64,000 bases of DNA from UBA4744 sp963718995 (GCA_963718995.1 CAVRAP010000005.1:28348-92347), one strand, 5' to 3'. Positions 18,338 to 27,686 are shown, counted from the stretch's first letter. Numbers and translations: made by a program. Notes: a model not told the origin generated them from the sequence alone.

Positions 18338-19239
18338 GTCGTGCCCTCGAAAGCGAAGAGAGGCCGCGGCGCAGCTCCCAACCGGAACTTGTACGGCTCA
18401 TCACCCTTGAGAAAGTCAAACGTGGTCCGGCTCGCTCCGATCTCTCGCTCGATCAGCATGCTCAACAGGACGATGCCGGGGGAAGCCGCCGAGGAGCGGT
18501 CGTAGCCGGAGTTGTACAGGTAGAACCCGTCGGCATCTGCATAGGAAAAGGTCGCGGCCACGGGCCGACCGTCTTCGCCACACAGGAGATCGACCTGCCA
18601 GCCGGGCTGGTCGGCCAGCGAGGCGAACAAAACCTCCATCGCGGACGTCATGAACCCGCCCTTGGCTCCTGCCGAGCTGCGATGCAGTTCGACGAACTGG
18701 CGGAAGCCGCCACCGGATCCCCGGGCCGTGATGAGAGCGGGCGAGCCATGCACATCTTGGAATCGGCGCCGTTTCCGCCTGATCTCGTGACGCTGCTTCT
18801 TACCGATCTGCTGCAGATACTCCTCATAGTCCCCGGGGAGCCGCAGCCGCGCCGTCACCGCGTGCTGCTTCCGGGGAACGTCACATCCGGCTCTCTGCAG
18901 CCCACGGCCCACCACGTCGGCGGCTTCGGCGGGAAGTGAATCGAACCGGTAGCGGAGGCCGGGACTGGTCGCCATCACGTCCGCGATCAGGTCGGCACCA
19001 CCATCGCCGAGCGGACTGCGGTAGTCCACCAGATCACGATGTCCGACCCAACCCAGACCGGTCTCATCCAGCACCAGCGGCACCAGCGCCGAGCGGGATT
19101 CAGCCAGGCGCAGCTCACCGTTCGGTGCACTTCCCCAGATTGCCTCCAGGAACCCGCGCCGGGCGAAGGGGCCGGTGTTCGGAGCAACCGGGGCGAGATC
19201 GAATGCCGGGGTGGACCAATCGGTGTGCGGGGTCACCAT
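18334..19239 (-). CDS. GNAT-fold acetyltransferase, CelD/BcsL type
   Basis: About 301 residues. The C-terminal half has the FemAB/CelD-like GNAT layout: a basic helix KKQRHEIRRKRRRF, then FRQFVELHRSSAGAKGGFM, VAATFSYADADGFYLYNSGY, SPGIVLLSMLIE and FDFLKGDEPYKFRLGA, a strong family end motif. The start ATG 19239 overlaps the asparaginase stop by 7 bases, and the stop overlaps mshA. Place in operon suggests an envelope or thiol-related acylation, though the acceptor is unknown. Confidence 0.78.
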   Translation of the reverse strand: MVTPHTDWSTPAFDLAPVAPNTGPFARRGFLEAIWGSAPNGELRLAESRSALVPLVLDETGLGWVGHRDLVDYRSPLGDGGADLIADVMATSPGLRYRFDSLPAEAADVVGRGLQRAGCDVPRKQHAVTARLRLPGDYEEYLQQIGKKQRHEIRRKRRRFQDVHGSPALITARGSGGGFRQFVELHRSSAGAKGGFMTSAMEVLFASLADQPGWQVDLLCGEDGRPVAATFSYADADGFYLYNSGYDRSSAASPGIVLLSMLIEREIGASRTTFDFLKGDEPYKFRLGAAPRPLFAFEGTT

Positions 19240-20177
19240 TGCAGCTGCACGATCGGCTCGATGACGCCTTGTGGCTTCCCGCCACCCAAGACAGGTGGAT
19301 GCGAGATCCCCTGCAAAGCCTCCCGGGCCTTCGGGGAGATCAGGCCCAACTGATCGAGAGCCGCAACCATGCCGACTCCGACGGCTCTCGGCGATCCGTC
19401 CCACACCTTGACGGCCACGCCCAGCTGATCGCGGACCGCCACCCCGAGGCATGCTTCCGCCCCATGCTTGGCAGCAGCCTCAACCCAGGTGGCGATGTGA
19501 GCAGCCGGCTGACTCTGGTCGCTGGTCAGGGCCGGCATCTGATGCATGGCCTGCCAGGCCGGCGCGAACCGGGCGTGACCGGCCAGCCGGGCAAAGGACC
19601 TCGCCATCGCGCGAACGTTGGCCCGAAAAGCCGGCACCCCGCAACCGTCGACTCCAACGGGACCGAAGTCCGCTCCAAGCACATCACGCATCGTCCGGGC
19701 GATCTGTTCTTGCAGTGGGTGATCGGGGTCGAGGTAGGTATCGATCGGCCATCCGGCCGCTACGCAGGCCCGCAGCATGGCCGCGTGTTTCCCCGAACAG
19801 TTGTGCCAGATCGCTCGCGGGGCGTGGTGCCCGGCGGCAACCAGTCGGTCCTGAGCGCCCTCACCGAACGGCCAGGCCGCCGGGCACTTGAGGGCCGACT
19901 CATCGAGCCCGACTTCCTCGAGCATGACCCGCACGATGGCCACGTGCACCGGTTGGCCGCCGTGGCTGGCACAGGCCAGGGCCATGTGCTGTGGGGACAA
20001 GTCGGCGCCCGACTCCTGGGAGACGATCGCCTGAAAGGGTTTGGCAGCAGACCGCAGGAAGAAGACCCGATCCAGGTCACCGGTTGCGGCCAGCAAACGG
20101 CCATCGAGATCGACGGCCGCCACGGCGCCGTCGTGGACCGCCTCGACGAGTCCGCTGCGAACGACCCGAGCCAGCAC
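19233..20177 (-). CDS. L-asparaginase II family protein
   Basis: About 314 residues of the Rhizobium etli type thermolabile asparaginase II family, unrelated to the E. coli enzyme. Seen are VVRSGLVEAVHDGAVAAVD, FFLRSAAKPFQA with the S-x-x-K pair, ACASHGG, IWHNCSGKHAAML and GVDGCGVPAF, all family blocks with the conserved Cys residues of the zinc site. The frame is intact. It begins about 10 bases after the rsiG stop, in the same operon. The expected product of asparagine is aspartate and ammonia. Confidence 0.85.
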   Translation of the reverse strand: MLARVVRSGLVEAVHDGAVAAVDLDGRLLAATGDLDRVFFLRSAAKPFQAIVSQESGADLSPQHMALACASHGGQPVHVAIVRVMLEEVGLDESALKCPAAWPFGEGAQDRLVAAGHHAPRAIWHNCSGKHAAMLRACVAAGWPIDTYLDPDHPLQEQIARTMRDVLGADFGPVGVDGCGVPAFRANVRAMARSFARLAGHARFAPAWQAMHQMPALTSDQSQPAAHIATWVEAAAKHGAEACLGVAVRDQLGVAVKVWDGSPRAVGVGMVAALDQLGLISPKAREALQGISHPPVLGGGKPQGVIEPIVQLQW

Positions 20178-20186
20178 CGGGCCGAC

Positions 20187-20723
20187 TCAGCCGACCGGGA
20201 GCTCGTCGGGGTCGACCTGCCCCTCCTTGTACCGGCGCATGATCTCAACCTGGATGGAATCGAACACGTGCTGCACGGCCTTGCGGCCCGTCGAGATCTC
20301 TTGCTCGGTTTCAGCCAGGACCACCTGGATGTCGGAGAGTTCCTGAGTTTCGCATTCGGGCAGGCGCGACAGGAAGTCGTCCTCCAAGACCCGATCGATG
20401 TGTCTGCGCCGCGACTCCGGGAGGTCGGGAGCCAGCATCTGTGGCACGCGTTGCTGCTGACCGCCGGCGCGTTCACCGGCACCGAGGATCTCCGGAAGGG
20501 CTTCGATCAAGGACCGGGTCTCCTTGCCGCTCCGGCGATTCAACTCGAATGCCAGTAAATCCATGCGACCGTGCAGCAGCCGGCGATAGAAGGAAAACTC
20601 GGTCTCGACTTCGTCGGCCATCCGGCGGCGATCGCGGAGTTCGGCAACCGGGGCCGTCGCGAGATCCACGAGGAACTCTGGATCGAGCAGAATGTCAATG
20701 CGGCGGCGTTGTTCCATAGTCAT
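20187..20723 (-). CDS. rsiG: RsiG-type c-di-GMP-binding anti-sigma factor
   Basis: 178 residues, mostly helical. It contains the RsiG c-di-GMP signature E(X)3S(X)2R(X)3Q(X)3D exactly once (E140-S144-R147-Q151-D155, text EQEISTGRKAVQHVFD), and a second copy with His for Gln (E40-S44-R47-H51-D55, text ETEFSFYRRLLHGRMD). In Streptomyces two such helices pair as an antiparallel coiled coil, bind a c-di-GMP dimer and hold the sigma factor WhiG. Spacing of the copies here fits that fold. No WhiG gene is in the window. It lies 4 bases after an M23 peptidase gene, so envelope remodelling may be its setting. Confidence 0.8.
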   Translation of the reverse strand: MTMEQRRRIDILLDPEFLVDLATAPVAELRDRRRMADEVETEFSFYRRLLHGRMDLLAFELNRRSGKETRSLIEALPEILGAGERAGGQQQRVPQMLAPDLPESRRRHIDRVLEDDFLSRLPECETQELSDIQVVLAETEQEISTGRKAVQHVFDSIQVEIMRRYKEGQVDPDELPVG

Positions 20724-20727
20724 GGTG

Positions 20728-21843
20728 TTACCCGCACGCAGCTTTGAGGGTGAAATACGGGTTCATGGGTGATCCGCCTCCCGGATGTATCTGGAAATGA
20801 ACATGCGGCGCCCCTCCGTAGGCGTTGCCGGAGTTCCCGTTATAGCCGATCACGTCGCCTTTCGATACATACGCACCCGTTGAGATGCCCGGAGCCCAGC
20901 CACTCAAGTGAGCGTAGTAGTAGCCCGTGCGGTTTTCGGAGGTGAGCCACACGGAGTTGCCGCCCAGCGAGTTCGTATACGCTCGCACCGTGCCACTCAC
21001 CACCGCATACACCGGCTGGCCCATGGGTGCGAACACGTCGGTGCCCTTATGGCTCCGACCGCCGGAGCGGGGGAAACCCCAATCGTTGATGAATTGGGTA
21101 GCACCCGGGCTCATGGGACAGATGAACCCTGAGGTCACGGACGAAGGTACCCCACCGGACGCTCCCTTGGCCCGGGCCGCCGCGGCTGCAGCTGCGGCGG
21201 CCAGCTGGGCGTCGTATTCGGACCTGAGCTTCCTACAGTCATCGCTCAGCGTTCGGTAGGCCGCCTCTTTCTTGTTCATCGAATCTTCCATGAGTTCGGC
21301 GACGTCGAGAGCTTCCTGGTTGAGAACCACCAGGCGCTCCTGATCGACCTTCAGCTCTTCTTGCCACCGCTCCATATCGTTCTTGAGGGCGGCCAGGTGG
21401 TCGAGGGAAGAAATGTCTTCTTCGGTCACAACCTGGAGGAACTCCTGACCGGTCAGTACTTCATCCACCGATGAGGACGACAAGACGAATTCGGCGACCT
21501 GGCTTCCGCCGTCCATGTACATCTCGACCGCCCGGCCGACCACCCGCTCGCGAATATCGGCAACGTCCGTTTGCTTCTCTTCGATGCGGTCGCGCAGTTG
21601 CAGGACCCGCAGGCTCACACTCTCGAGTTCCTCGTTGACTTCGTTGTACCGGGCGAGCGCATCGGCGGCGCGGGCTGCCGCGGCATCCCATTCGTCCAGC
21701 GCCGCTTTCGAGTTCACGCAGGCGGCATCCACCTGTGCCTTAGTGACGGATGACGCAGGCAGCGCGGAACCGAACACCCACAGCAGGACGAGGGGGAAAA
21801 TAAAAAGGACGCGACGCGAAGAAAGCCAATGCATAACGCCCAT
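20728..21843 (-). CDS. Secreted coiled-coil M23 peptidase (EnvC/NlpD-like)
   Basis: Signal peptide (VLFIFPLVLLWVFGSALPAS), about 190 residues of coiled coil (LESVSLRVLQLRDRIEEKQT and onward), an Ala-rich hinge, then a LytM/M23 domain. Zinc ligands are visible in SHKGTDVFAPMG and in APHVHFQIH, plus WLTSENRTGYYYAHLSGW. It cleaves peptidoglycan peptide bridges or activates amidases. The frame is intact. It is the first gene of the rsiG-mshA operon. An internal Met 4 is an alternative start. Confidence 0.88.
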   Translation of the reverse strand: MGVMHWLSSRRVLFIFPLVLLWVFGSALPASSVTKAQVDAACVNSKAALDEWDAAAARAADALARYNEVNEELESVSLRVLQLRDRIEEKQTDVADIRERVVGRAVEMYMDGGSQVAEFVLSSSSVDEVLTGQEFLQVVTEEDISSLDHLAALKNDMERWQEELKVDQERLVVLNQEALDVAELMEDSMNKKEAAYRTLSDDCRKLRSEYDAQLAAAAAAAAARAKGASGGVPSSVTSGFICPMSPGATQFINDWGFPRSGGRSHKGTDVFAPMGQPVYAVVSGTVRAYTNSLGGNSVWLTSENRTGYYYAHLSGWAPGISTGAYVSKGDVIGYNGNSGNAYGGAPHVHFQIHPGGGSPMNPYFTLKAACG

Positions 21844-21889
21844 CAGCGTAGTGAGATATCGAACTCTTGAGAAGTCACAAGCCGCCGGG

Positions 21890-22894
21890 CTACAGCAACA
21901 ACGTGACGAAAGGCGCGTACATCAGGGCGGCCAGCACCGGCCCGTCGAGGGCGACGAAGGAACCCTCTACGGCGTCGGTCAGGTACACCTCGCCGACTCT
22001 GATGAGGCTGCCCATCGATATCCCGGCCACCAACCCGACGGCGACGAACACCCCGACCAGGAACATACCGACGAAGTTGAGATCCCAAACGAACGAAGCT
22101 GCGACGGCGGCCAGGACGGTGGCCAGAACGGCTCCCGTGAGCGGATCAAGCGACGGTCTATTCGCGCGAGCCAACAGGCCGGCGGTGGCCTTGCCAACGA
22201 TGACCATGACCAGGAATACCCAGATGAGGTCCTGCCCGATCACCGTCTGGATGCGGACCAACACCAGCGATCCAATCGACAGGGCCGCGGCCAGCGCCAC
22301 CGTCGCGGTCGAAACCAGCGAGACCAGGCTGCGGTGCCGTGGGGAGAAGACTCCGGAGATGAGGGTGATCATCACGGCCAGGCCGGCCGCCACTCCCAGG
22401 CCGATCCCGGAACCCGCAGGGGAGAGTTCCGCTACCTCGAATCCGTACGTCGCCAAACCACCGGCCAGCACGGCCAGTAACACGGGGACCCGGTAGGGAC
22501 GCCACGGGTCATCCTCGCCGCTGATGTCCCATACCCAGAGGGTTGCGACCCCGACCAGAACAGCAACGAACCAGGCCGGCTCGGCGAAGGCGTTGGCGAT
22601 CAAAAGGGCCAGGGTGGCCACGGTCACCTGGATACCGGCGACCGTCAAGGTGGCAGCCGCCCCACCGGACACAGGAGGGATCAGCGCCACCTCGTCGAGC
22701 GGACCGACCGGGTCTTGGGGATCGGCTGGTTCCCCATTGAGCCAGACGCGGGCGTGGTCGAGACTTTGCTGGAACTGGCGGCCATAACGATCGGCGGCCT
22801 GGTCGAGCACCGCACCGACGGTCTCGCCTGAGATTTCAACTGAGGACGAACCGGCCAGTTCTCTGAGATTGGCAAAGAGGCGAAGGTGTGCCAT
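21890..22894 (-). CDS. MoaD/ThiS-like ubiquitin-fold domain fused to a multi-helix membrane domain
   Basis: Residues 1-77 are MoaD-like: MAHLRLFANLRELAGSSSVE through LDEVALIPPVSGG, the family end motif with the terminal Gly-Gly. But the chain continues (AAATLTVAGIQVTV) into about seven membrane helices, ending LTDAVEGSFVALDGPVLAAL, which resembles the C-terminal part of CdsA-type cytidylyltransferases without a firm match. A MoaD tail must be free to form a thiocarboxylate, so either cleavage after GG occurs or the domain serves another role. Divergent from the GntR gene. The start M at 22894 avoids a poor upstream extension. Confidence 0.7.
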   Translation of the reverse strand: MAHLRLFANLRELAGSSSVEISGETVGAVLDQAADRYGRQFQQSLDHARVWLNGEPADPQDPVGPLDEVALIPPVSGGAAATLTVAGIQVTVATLALLIANAFAEPAWFVAVLVGVATLWVWDISGEDDPWRPYRVPVLLAVLAGGLATYGFEVAELSPAGSGIGLGVAAGLAVMITLISGVFSPRHRSLVSLVSTATVALAAALSIGSLVLVRIQTVIGQDLIWVFLVMVIVGKATAGLLARANRPSLDPLTGAVLATVLAAVAASFVWDLNFVGMFLVGVFVAVGLVAGISMGSLIRVGEVYLTDAVEGSFVALDGPVLAALMYAPFVTLLL

Positions 22895-22938
22895 GACCAG
22901 AGAGGTTAACGCCAAGTTTGCGAAGGTACATTGTGCTG

Positions 22939-23310
22939 GTGAGATTCCTCATAGACCACACGGCCGCCGCCGCCCCGTACGTCCAGGTGCGGGACCAGAT
23001 CCAGGAGGCGATCCGGTCCGGCGAACTGCCGGTGGGAGCCCGACTTCCGGCTATCCGCAGCCTGGCAGAAACGGCGGGTGTCGCTCCCGGCACCGTCGCC
23101 CGCGCCTATCGGGAGCTCGAAACGCATGGCCTGCTCGATACCCGCGGGCGCCATGGGACCTTCGTGTCCGACCCGGCCGAAGCCCGTAATCTCCACCGAC
23201 GGGAACTGTCAGATCTCGCCGAGTCGTACGCGAGGATCGCCGCCCGGCACGGCGTTCAACCGGCCGTTGCGCTCGATCTCATCGACCAGGCGTTGCGCAA
23301 CCAGGAATGA
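22939..23310 (+). CDS. GntR-family regulator, YhcF-like short form
   Basis: About 124 residues: a winged helix-turn-helix (YVQVRDQIQEAIRSGELPVG, ARLPAIRSLAETAGVAPGTV, AYRELETHGLLDTRGRHGTF) and a short helical tail in place of a ligand domain, as in YhcF/YtrA-type regulators, which often control ABC exporters. Starts at GTG 22939, or GTG 22933. TACATT at 22927-22932 could serve as a -10 for a leaderless or near-leaderless mRNA. Only about 45 bases separate it from the divergent MoaD-fusion gene, so it may regulate that gene. Confidence 0.82.
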   Translation: MRFLIDHTAAAAPYVQVRDQIQEAIRSGELPVGARLPAIRSLAETAGVAPGTVARAYRELETHGLLDTRGRHGTFVSDPAEARNLHRRELSDLAESYARIAARHGVQPAVALDLIDQALRNQE

Positions 23311-23312
23311 CC

Positions 23313-24602
23313 TCAGGCTGAAGTTTCCTCAACGGCTTCAACAACGACCGCCGTCTCCGCCTTTTGCCTGGCTCCCAGACCGCTCAGGATGTTGATCCCG
23401 GTGGCCGTCTCGATCTGTTCGGTGAGCTTGATCACCGCGGCCGGCAGCTGGCTCATGACCTCGGGAATCCCCTGCGATCCGTTGCCGGAGTCGATCACGG
23501 TGACCTTGTCGATGGCGACACCCTTGACCGTGTCGACGATCTGACCGAGCAGGTCGGGCAGCATATTGAGCACGAAGATCTGCTCGGCATCCGTCGCCGG
23601 CGGCCTGGTACTGCTCGATGAGCCGCTTGAACACCTCGATCTGGGCGGCCCCGTCCTCGATGATCTTGGCGGCTTCACCCTTGGCCCGCAGTTCCGTGGC
23701 TTCCTTCTCTGCCCGGGCCGGGGTGATCACGTCGGCTTCGAGACGGCGCTTCTGCAGCTCGATCCGCTCGGTTTCGAGGGACTGCTCGGCGACGGCCTTC
23801 GCCTTCTCGCCGGCCACCTCTGGCCTCCCGTTCCTTGGCGATCGCCCACGCGTCGAGTTCGGCTTGTCGCACCCGCAGGTCGTTGGTCTTCTCAACAATG
23901 TCGAGGTTGGCGTTGACCTGGGCGATCTCCGCCCGGCGGCGGGCCCCCGCCTCGGCTTCCTGTGCCTCGGTCTGGCGTTCCGCCTCGGCGACCCGCGCCT
24001 CCATGATGACTTGCGCCGTCCGCCTGCGACCCACCGAGTCGAGGTAATCGACCTCGTCGGTCACGTTCTGGATCTTGAGCACGTCCAGGTCGAGCCCCAG
24101 GGTGCGCATGTCGTCGTCGGCTTCGTCGATCAGCGTCTGAGCGAACTTGAGCCGGTCCTCGTTGACTTCCTCCGGGGTGAGGGTGGCCAGCACGCCGCGC
24201 AAGTTGGCTTCGAGGGTCTCTTTGGCGATCTTCTGCGACATACTCGGTTGGACGGTCCAGGAACCGCTCGATGGCGTTGTCGAGCACGCCTTCACGACTG
24301 GAGATCTTGATGTTGCCGACTGCCTGGACCGACAGAGGGATGGCGCCCTTGGAGTACGCGTTTTGCACGTTGACGTCGATGGCGATGGTGTTGAGCTCCA
24401 TCCAACCGACCTTCTCCAGCAAGGGAATGCGAAGCGTCCGGCCACCGCGCAAGACGCGATATCCGGGTTGTCCTTCCTTGCCACGTCCGGAGATAACCGC
24501 CACCAGGTTGGGCGGACAAATCACGATGAAGGACCGAACACTGATGAGCACCAGCGCAATGGCCAGAACAACAATCACCGCAACGGTGATAACTACGTCC
24601 AT
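23313..24602 (-). CDS. Flotillin-like SPFH-domain membrane protein
   Basis: Membrane-organising scaffold. N-terminal membrane segment (VVITVAVIVVLAIALVLISV), PPNLVAVISGRGKEG and the SPFH domain, then a long Glu/Ala-rich coiled coil (ERIELQKRRLEADVITPARA) and a C-terminal domain LPDLLGQIVDTVKGVAIDKV. Three frameshifts near 24243, 23822 and 23605 split it across four frames, all with matching family sequence. It follows an NfeD-like gene 13 bases upstream, the standard NfeD-flotillin pairing. Confidence 0.87.
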
Positions 24603-24615
24603 GTTTCAACCTCTC

Positions 24616-25212
24616 TCAAAGCTCTCGAAACGAGGACACCCGGGCGGTGCCCTCGGCAACTTCTATCACAACGACCGATTCCCCTACCCCGAACTCGCTC
24701 TCTTCGGAGGGGTCGAAGGGAACGGCGGTCAAGTTGATGGTTTGACCTTCGACCTCGCAGGTGATCCGACCTTTCGAAGGGACCGAGATGGGCACGGTTA
24801 CCCGGCCGACGGCGCCACTCAGCTTGCTGTCACTCACGTCGGTGCCGACCGACGAGGTCTTGAGGTAGCGGAACACCCGGTTATTCAGACTGGCGGCAAA
24901 AAGCCCCAGGGCGATCGCCACGATCAGAGCGATCGCCGAGTTCGTCGATAGCGCGGTGAGGATCAAACCCGTTGCGCCGAAGAACGCCAGGAAGAACACG
25001 ATCGAACGAAAGGACAACAGCGAAAGGGCCGCAGCCGCGATCCCCTCTCCGGCACCACCGACCCCACCGGCCGAATCGAAGTCGGCGCCGACGTCGACAT
25101 CGACGTCCAGGTCGAAGTCGGCATCGACCTCGCCGCCCTCTCCCCCGAAGAAGACGAAGAAGAGCAGGAAAGGCCACCCGACGGTCGCAGCGAAGGCAAA
25201 TACAGCGGTCAT
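24616..25212 (-). CDS. NfeD-like membrane protein
   Basis: About 198 residues. Membrane segments at the start (VFAFAATVGWPFLLFFVFF), mid (SFRSIVFFLAFFGATGLIL, AIALIVAIALGLFAASL), and a C-terminal OB-fold (LSGAVGRVTVPISVPSKGRI to GVGESVVVIEVAEGTARV) that typifies short NfeD partners of flotillin. Between the first and second segments is a striking Asp-rich tract, EVDADFDLDVDVDVGADFD, possibly metal binding. Operon with the flotillin gene. Confidence 0.82.
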   Translation of the reverse strand: MTAVFAFAATVGWPFLLFFVFFGGEGGEVDADFDLDVDVDVGADFDSAGGVGGAGEGIAAAALSLLSFRSIVFFLAFFGATGLILTALSTNSAIALIVAIALGLFAASLNNRVFRYLKTSSVGTDVSDSKLSGAVGRVTVPISVPSKGRITCEVEGQTINLTAVPFDPSEESEFGVGESVVVIEVAEGTARVSSFREL

Positions 25213-25387
25213 ACCGTCAACGCTACTCGGTAGTCGCCACCAACCCGGCCGAATAAGTCCCCTGACAGGGCAGTCCGCCACCATCAATAGGCCATCCGGC
25301 CCTCCAGGTGGAGCCGTCCCGGGCGGTATCTTCGACAGAGAACCCCCCGGACTGGCTGCACGGGCACCATCGACGATCGGAGGCAGT

Positions 25388-26522
25388 ATGTCGGACAAGC
25401 AGGCCGATCTGGCCGGACCTGGAATCGGCAACTACGACGACCTCGCCAAAGTCCTGCCCGACGACTACCTATCGTTCCTCACCCCGCGCGAAACCATGCA
25501 GGCGCTGTTCGCCGCCAAGCAGTACATCGAAGAGCACCTGGCCGAAGAGCTCAACCTGATGATGGTGCAGGTGCCGCTCATCGTGGACGTGGACAGCGGC
25601 GTCAACGACGACCTCGATCGGGACGGTTCGCGGACCCCGATCGGATTCCACATCTCCAACGATCACGACCAACACCCGATCGATGCGCAGATCGTCCAGG
25701 CCGCCACCAAGTGGAAGCGCGTCGCCCTCGAGCAGTTCGGGATGCAACCGGGCGAGGGCCTGCTGACCGACATGAAGGCGGTCCGCAAGGACTACTTCCT
25801 CGACCACGATCACAGTGCCTACGTGGATCAGTGGGATTGGGAGAAGGCGATCACGGCCGGATCAGCGCAACCTCGACTTCCTGACCGAAACGGTGCGCAA
25901 GATCTGGAGAGTCATCAAAGGCGCCGAGCAGCACGTCATGGAGATGTTCCCGGCGCTGCGCACGGACCGAAGTACCCGGATCTCCCCGACGAACTCACGT
26001 TCCTCCACGCCGAGGACATCCTGGGGATGTACCCGGACCTGCCCCGCAAGCAACGCGAAACCGAGGTGTTGCAGAAGTTCCCCGGCGTGTTCATCTACGG
26101 CATCGGCTGGACCCTCGAAGACGGCTACCCCCACGAGATGCGCGCCGCCGACTACGACGACTGGATCACGCCGACCGTCTCGGACGACGGGCGAGCCGAT
26201 GCACGGTCTCAACGGTGACATCCTGGTGTGGAATCCGGTCACCAAACGGCGCCATGAGCTGACCTCGATGGGCGTGCGGGTCACCAAGGAGACCCTCGTG
26301 AAACAGCTCGAGCTCACCGGCCAGATGGACTTCCTGAAGCTGCCGTATCACCAGGCGATCATGAACGACGAGATCCCGCTGTCGATCGGCGGTGGCATCG
26401 GCCAATCCCGGACCTACATGGCGTTGCTGAAGAAGGCTCACCTCGGTGAGGTGAGCGTCACCGTCTGGCCGCAGATCCTCAAGGACCTGTGCGCAGAACG
26501 AAACATCTTCGTCCTGGAGTAG
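25388..26522 (+). CDS. asnA: Aspartate-ammonia ligase (asparagine synthetase A)
   Basis: Makes asparagine from aspartate, ammonia and ATP. Related to class II aminoacyl-tRNA synthetases. AsnA blocks seen in order: LMMVQVPLIVDVDSGVNDDL, ATKWKRVALEQFG, GEGLLTDMKAVRKD, YVDQWDWEKAI, GLNGDILVWNPV, ELTSMGVRVTKETL and SIGGGIGQSRTYM, the ATP-site motif. Frameshifts near 25862, 25966 and 26197 alternate two frames. AsnA is uncommon in actinobacteria, which mostly use the glutamine-dependent AsnB; transfer is possible. Confidence 0.88.
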
Positions 26523-26584
26523 CGGGCAGAGAGGGTGGAGCGAGGCGAGAGGAACCTCGACGGACTCGCCAACGTCGCAACTCC

Positions 26585-27019
26585 ATGAACAGAGCTGTTC
26601 TCGCAACGTTGATTGCTGCGCTCCTCGTTGGTTGTTCGCCGTCCGCTGATCCCATCACGGCGATCGCCGGCCTCAACGATGCCGCCCTACCGGCCGGCAC
26701 CTACCGGGTGGTCGGGTTCCTGGTATTCCTCGACGACTGCGGTTTCTGCCCTCCCGGTGCGGCCTGTGAGCCGTGCGCCGGCCCTGCCTTCTCGGTTCTG
26801 GCAGATGACCGGGAGCGAGGCATCGAATGGTCCGGCTCAACAGTGGAGATCGTCGAGCAGTTGGAGATCGATCATCTCCTCTTGAGCATCAACCTCGACA
26901 ACGAAGACCGGCTCGAACCGGCCGTGCGATATGAGATGACCATCGAGCTGACCGACAGCACTCCGTACGGGGGAAGCAACCGGCTGGCCACTCTGCTCGA
27001 GTTTTCCGAACAACGTTGA
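26585..27019 (+). CDS. Small lipoprotein, function unknown
   Basis: MNRAVLATLIAALLVGCSPS is a lipoprotein signal with lipobox LVGC. About 145 residues. A central Cys-rich loop DDCGFCPPGAACEPCAGPAF, five Cys within about 17 residues, may hold disulfides or a metal. A beta-rich remainder ends LATLLEFSEQR. It lies about 60 bases after asnA but its role is unknown. Confidence 0.65.
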   Translation: MNRAVLATLIAALLVGCSPSADPITAIAGLNDAALPAGTYRVVGFLVFLDDCGFCPPGAACEPCAGPAFSVLADDRERGIEWSGSTVEIVEQLEIDHLLLSINLDNEDRLEPAVRYEMTIELTDSTPYGGSNRLATLLEFSEQR

Positions 27020-27123
27020 GAACCGGGGGCCCTGAGGTTCGCGGGTCATCCAATCTTCTGTCGGCTTCGTAATACAGCGGTAACCCTGCACCGCAGGAAA
27101 AGAAGCTCAACAGGAGATTTGAC

Positions 27124-27651
27124 ATGAAGATACGAGTGATCGCGCTGGCATCTGTGCTGGCCATCGTGGGAGCAGCATGCTCAACCGCTGATACCACCGA
27201 AGAAACCACTACCACCACGACCGTTGCCGAAGAGATGATGGAAGAGACCATCGTCGACGTGGCCGTCGGTGCAGGATTCAACACCCTCGTCACCGCCGTC
27301 CAGGCCGCCGGCCTGGTGGACACCCTCAACGGCGAAGGACCGTTCACGGTCTTTGCTCCCACCGACGAGGCCTTCGCCGCCCTCCCTGAAGGCGTGCTCG
27401 ACGGTCTGCTGGCCGACCCGGCAGCCCTGGCCGAAGTGCTGAAGTACCACGTTGTGTCCGGCGAAGTGCTGGCAGCCGATGTTGTCGGGCTCGACTCGGC
27501 CACCACGGTTCAGGGTGAGGACATCGCCATTGCTGTAGTCGACGGAACCGTCGTGCTCAACGGCACGGCCAATGTCGTCACGACCGACGTGATGGCTTCG
27601 AACGGCGTCATCCACGTGATCGACGCTGTCATCCTCCCGCCGTCGTCGTAG
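27124..27651 (+). CDS. Fasciclin-domain lipoprotein
   Basis: Lipoprotein signal (SVLAIVGAACSTAD), Thr/Glu linker (TTEETTTTTTVAEE), then one complete FAS1 domain: FNTLVTAVQAAGLVDTLNG, GPFTVFAPTDEAFAALPEG, LAEVLKYHVVSGEV, and ASNGVIHVIDAVILPP. Bacterial FAS1 proteins are surface adhesion or matrix proteins. The frame is intact, with an AGGAGA ribosome site just upstream. A terminator follows at 27687. Confidence 0.93.
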   Translation: MKIRVIALASVLAIVGAACSTADTTEETTTTTTVAEEMMEETIVDVAVGAGFNTLVTAVQAAGLVDTLNGEGPFTVFAPTDEAFAALPEGVLDGLLADPAALAEVLKYHVVSGEVLAADVVGLDSATTVQGEDIAIAVVDGTVVLNGTANVVTTDVMASNGVIHVIDAVILPPSS

Positions 27652-27686
27652 TCACCAGCAACCACCACAAGCGGGCGAGACCCGCT

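Noticed and set aside
23313..24602. Flotillin as a pseudogene
   Set aside because: All four frames keep conserved sequence with no missing segment, and similar shifts affect many other conserved genes.
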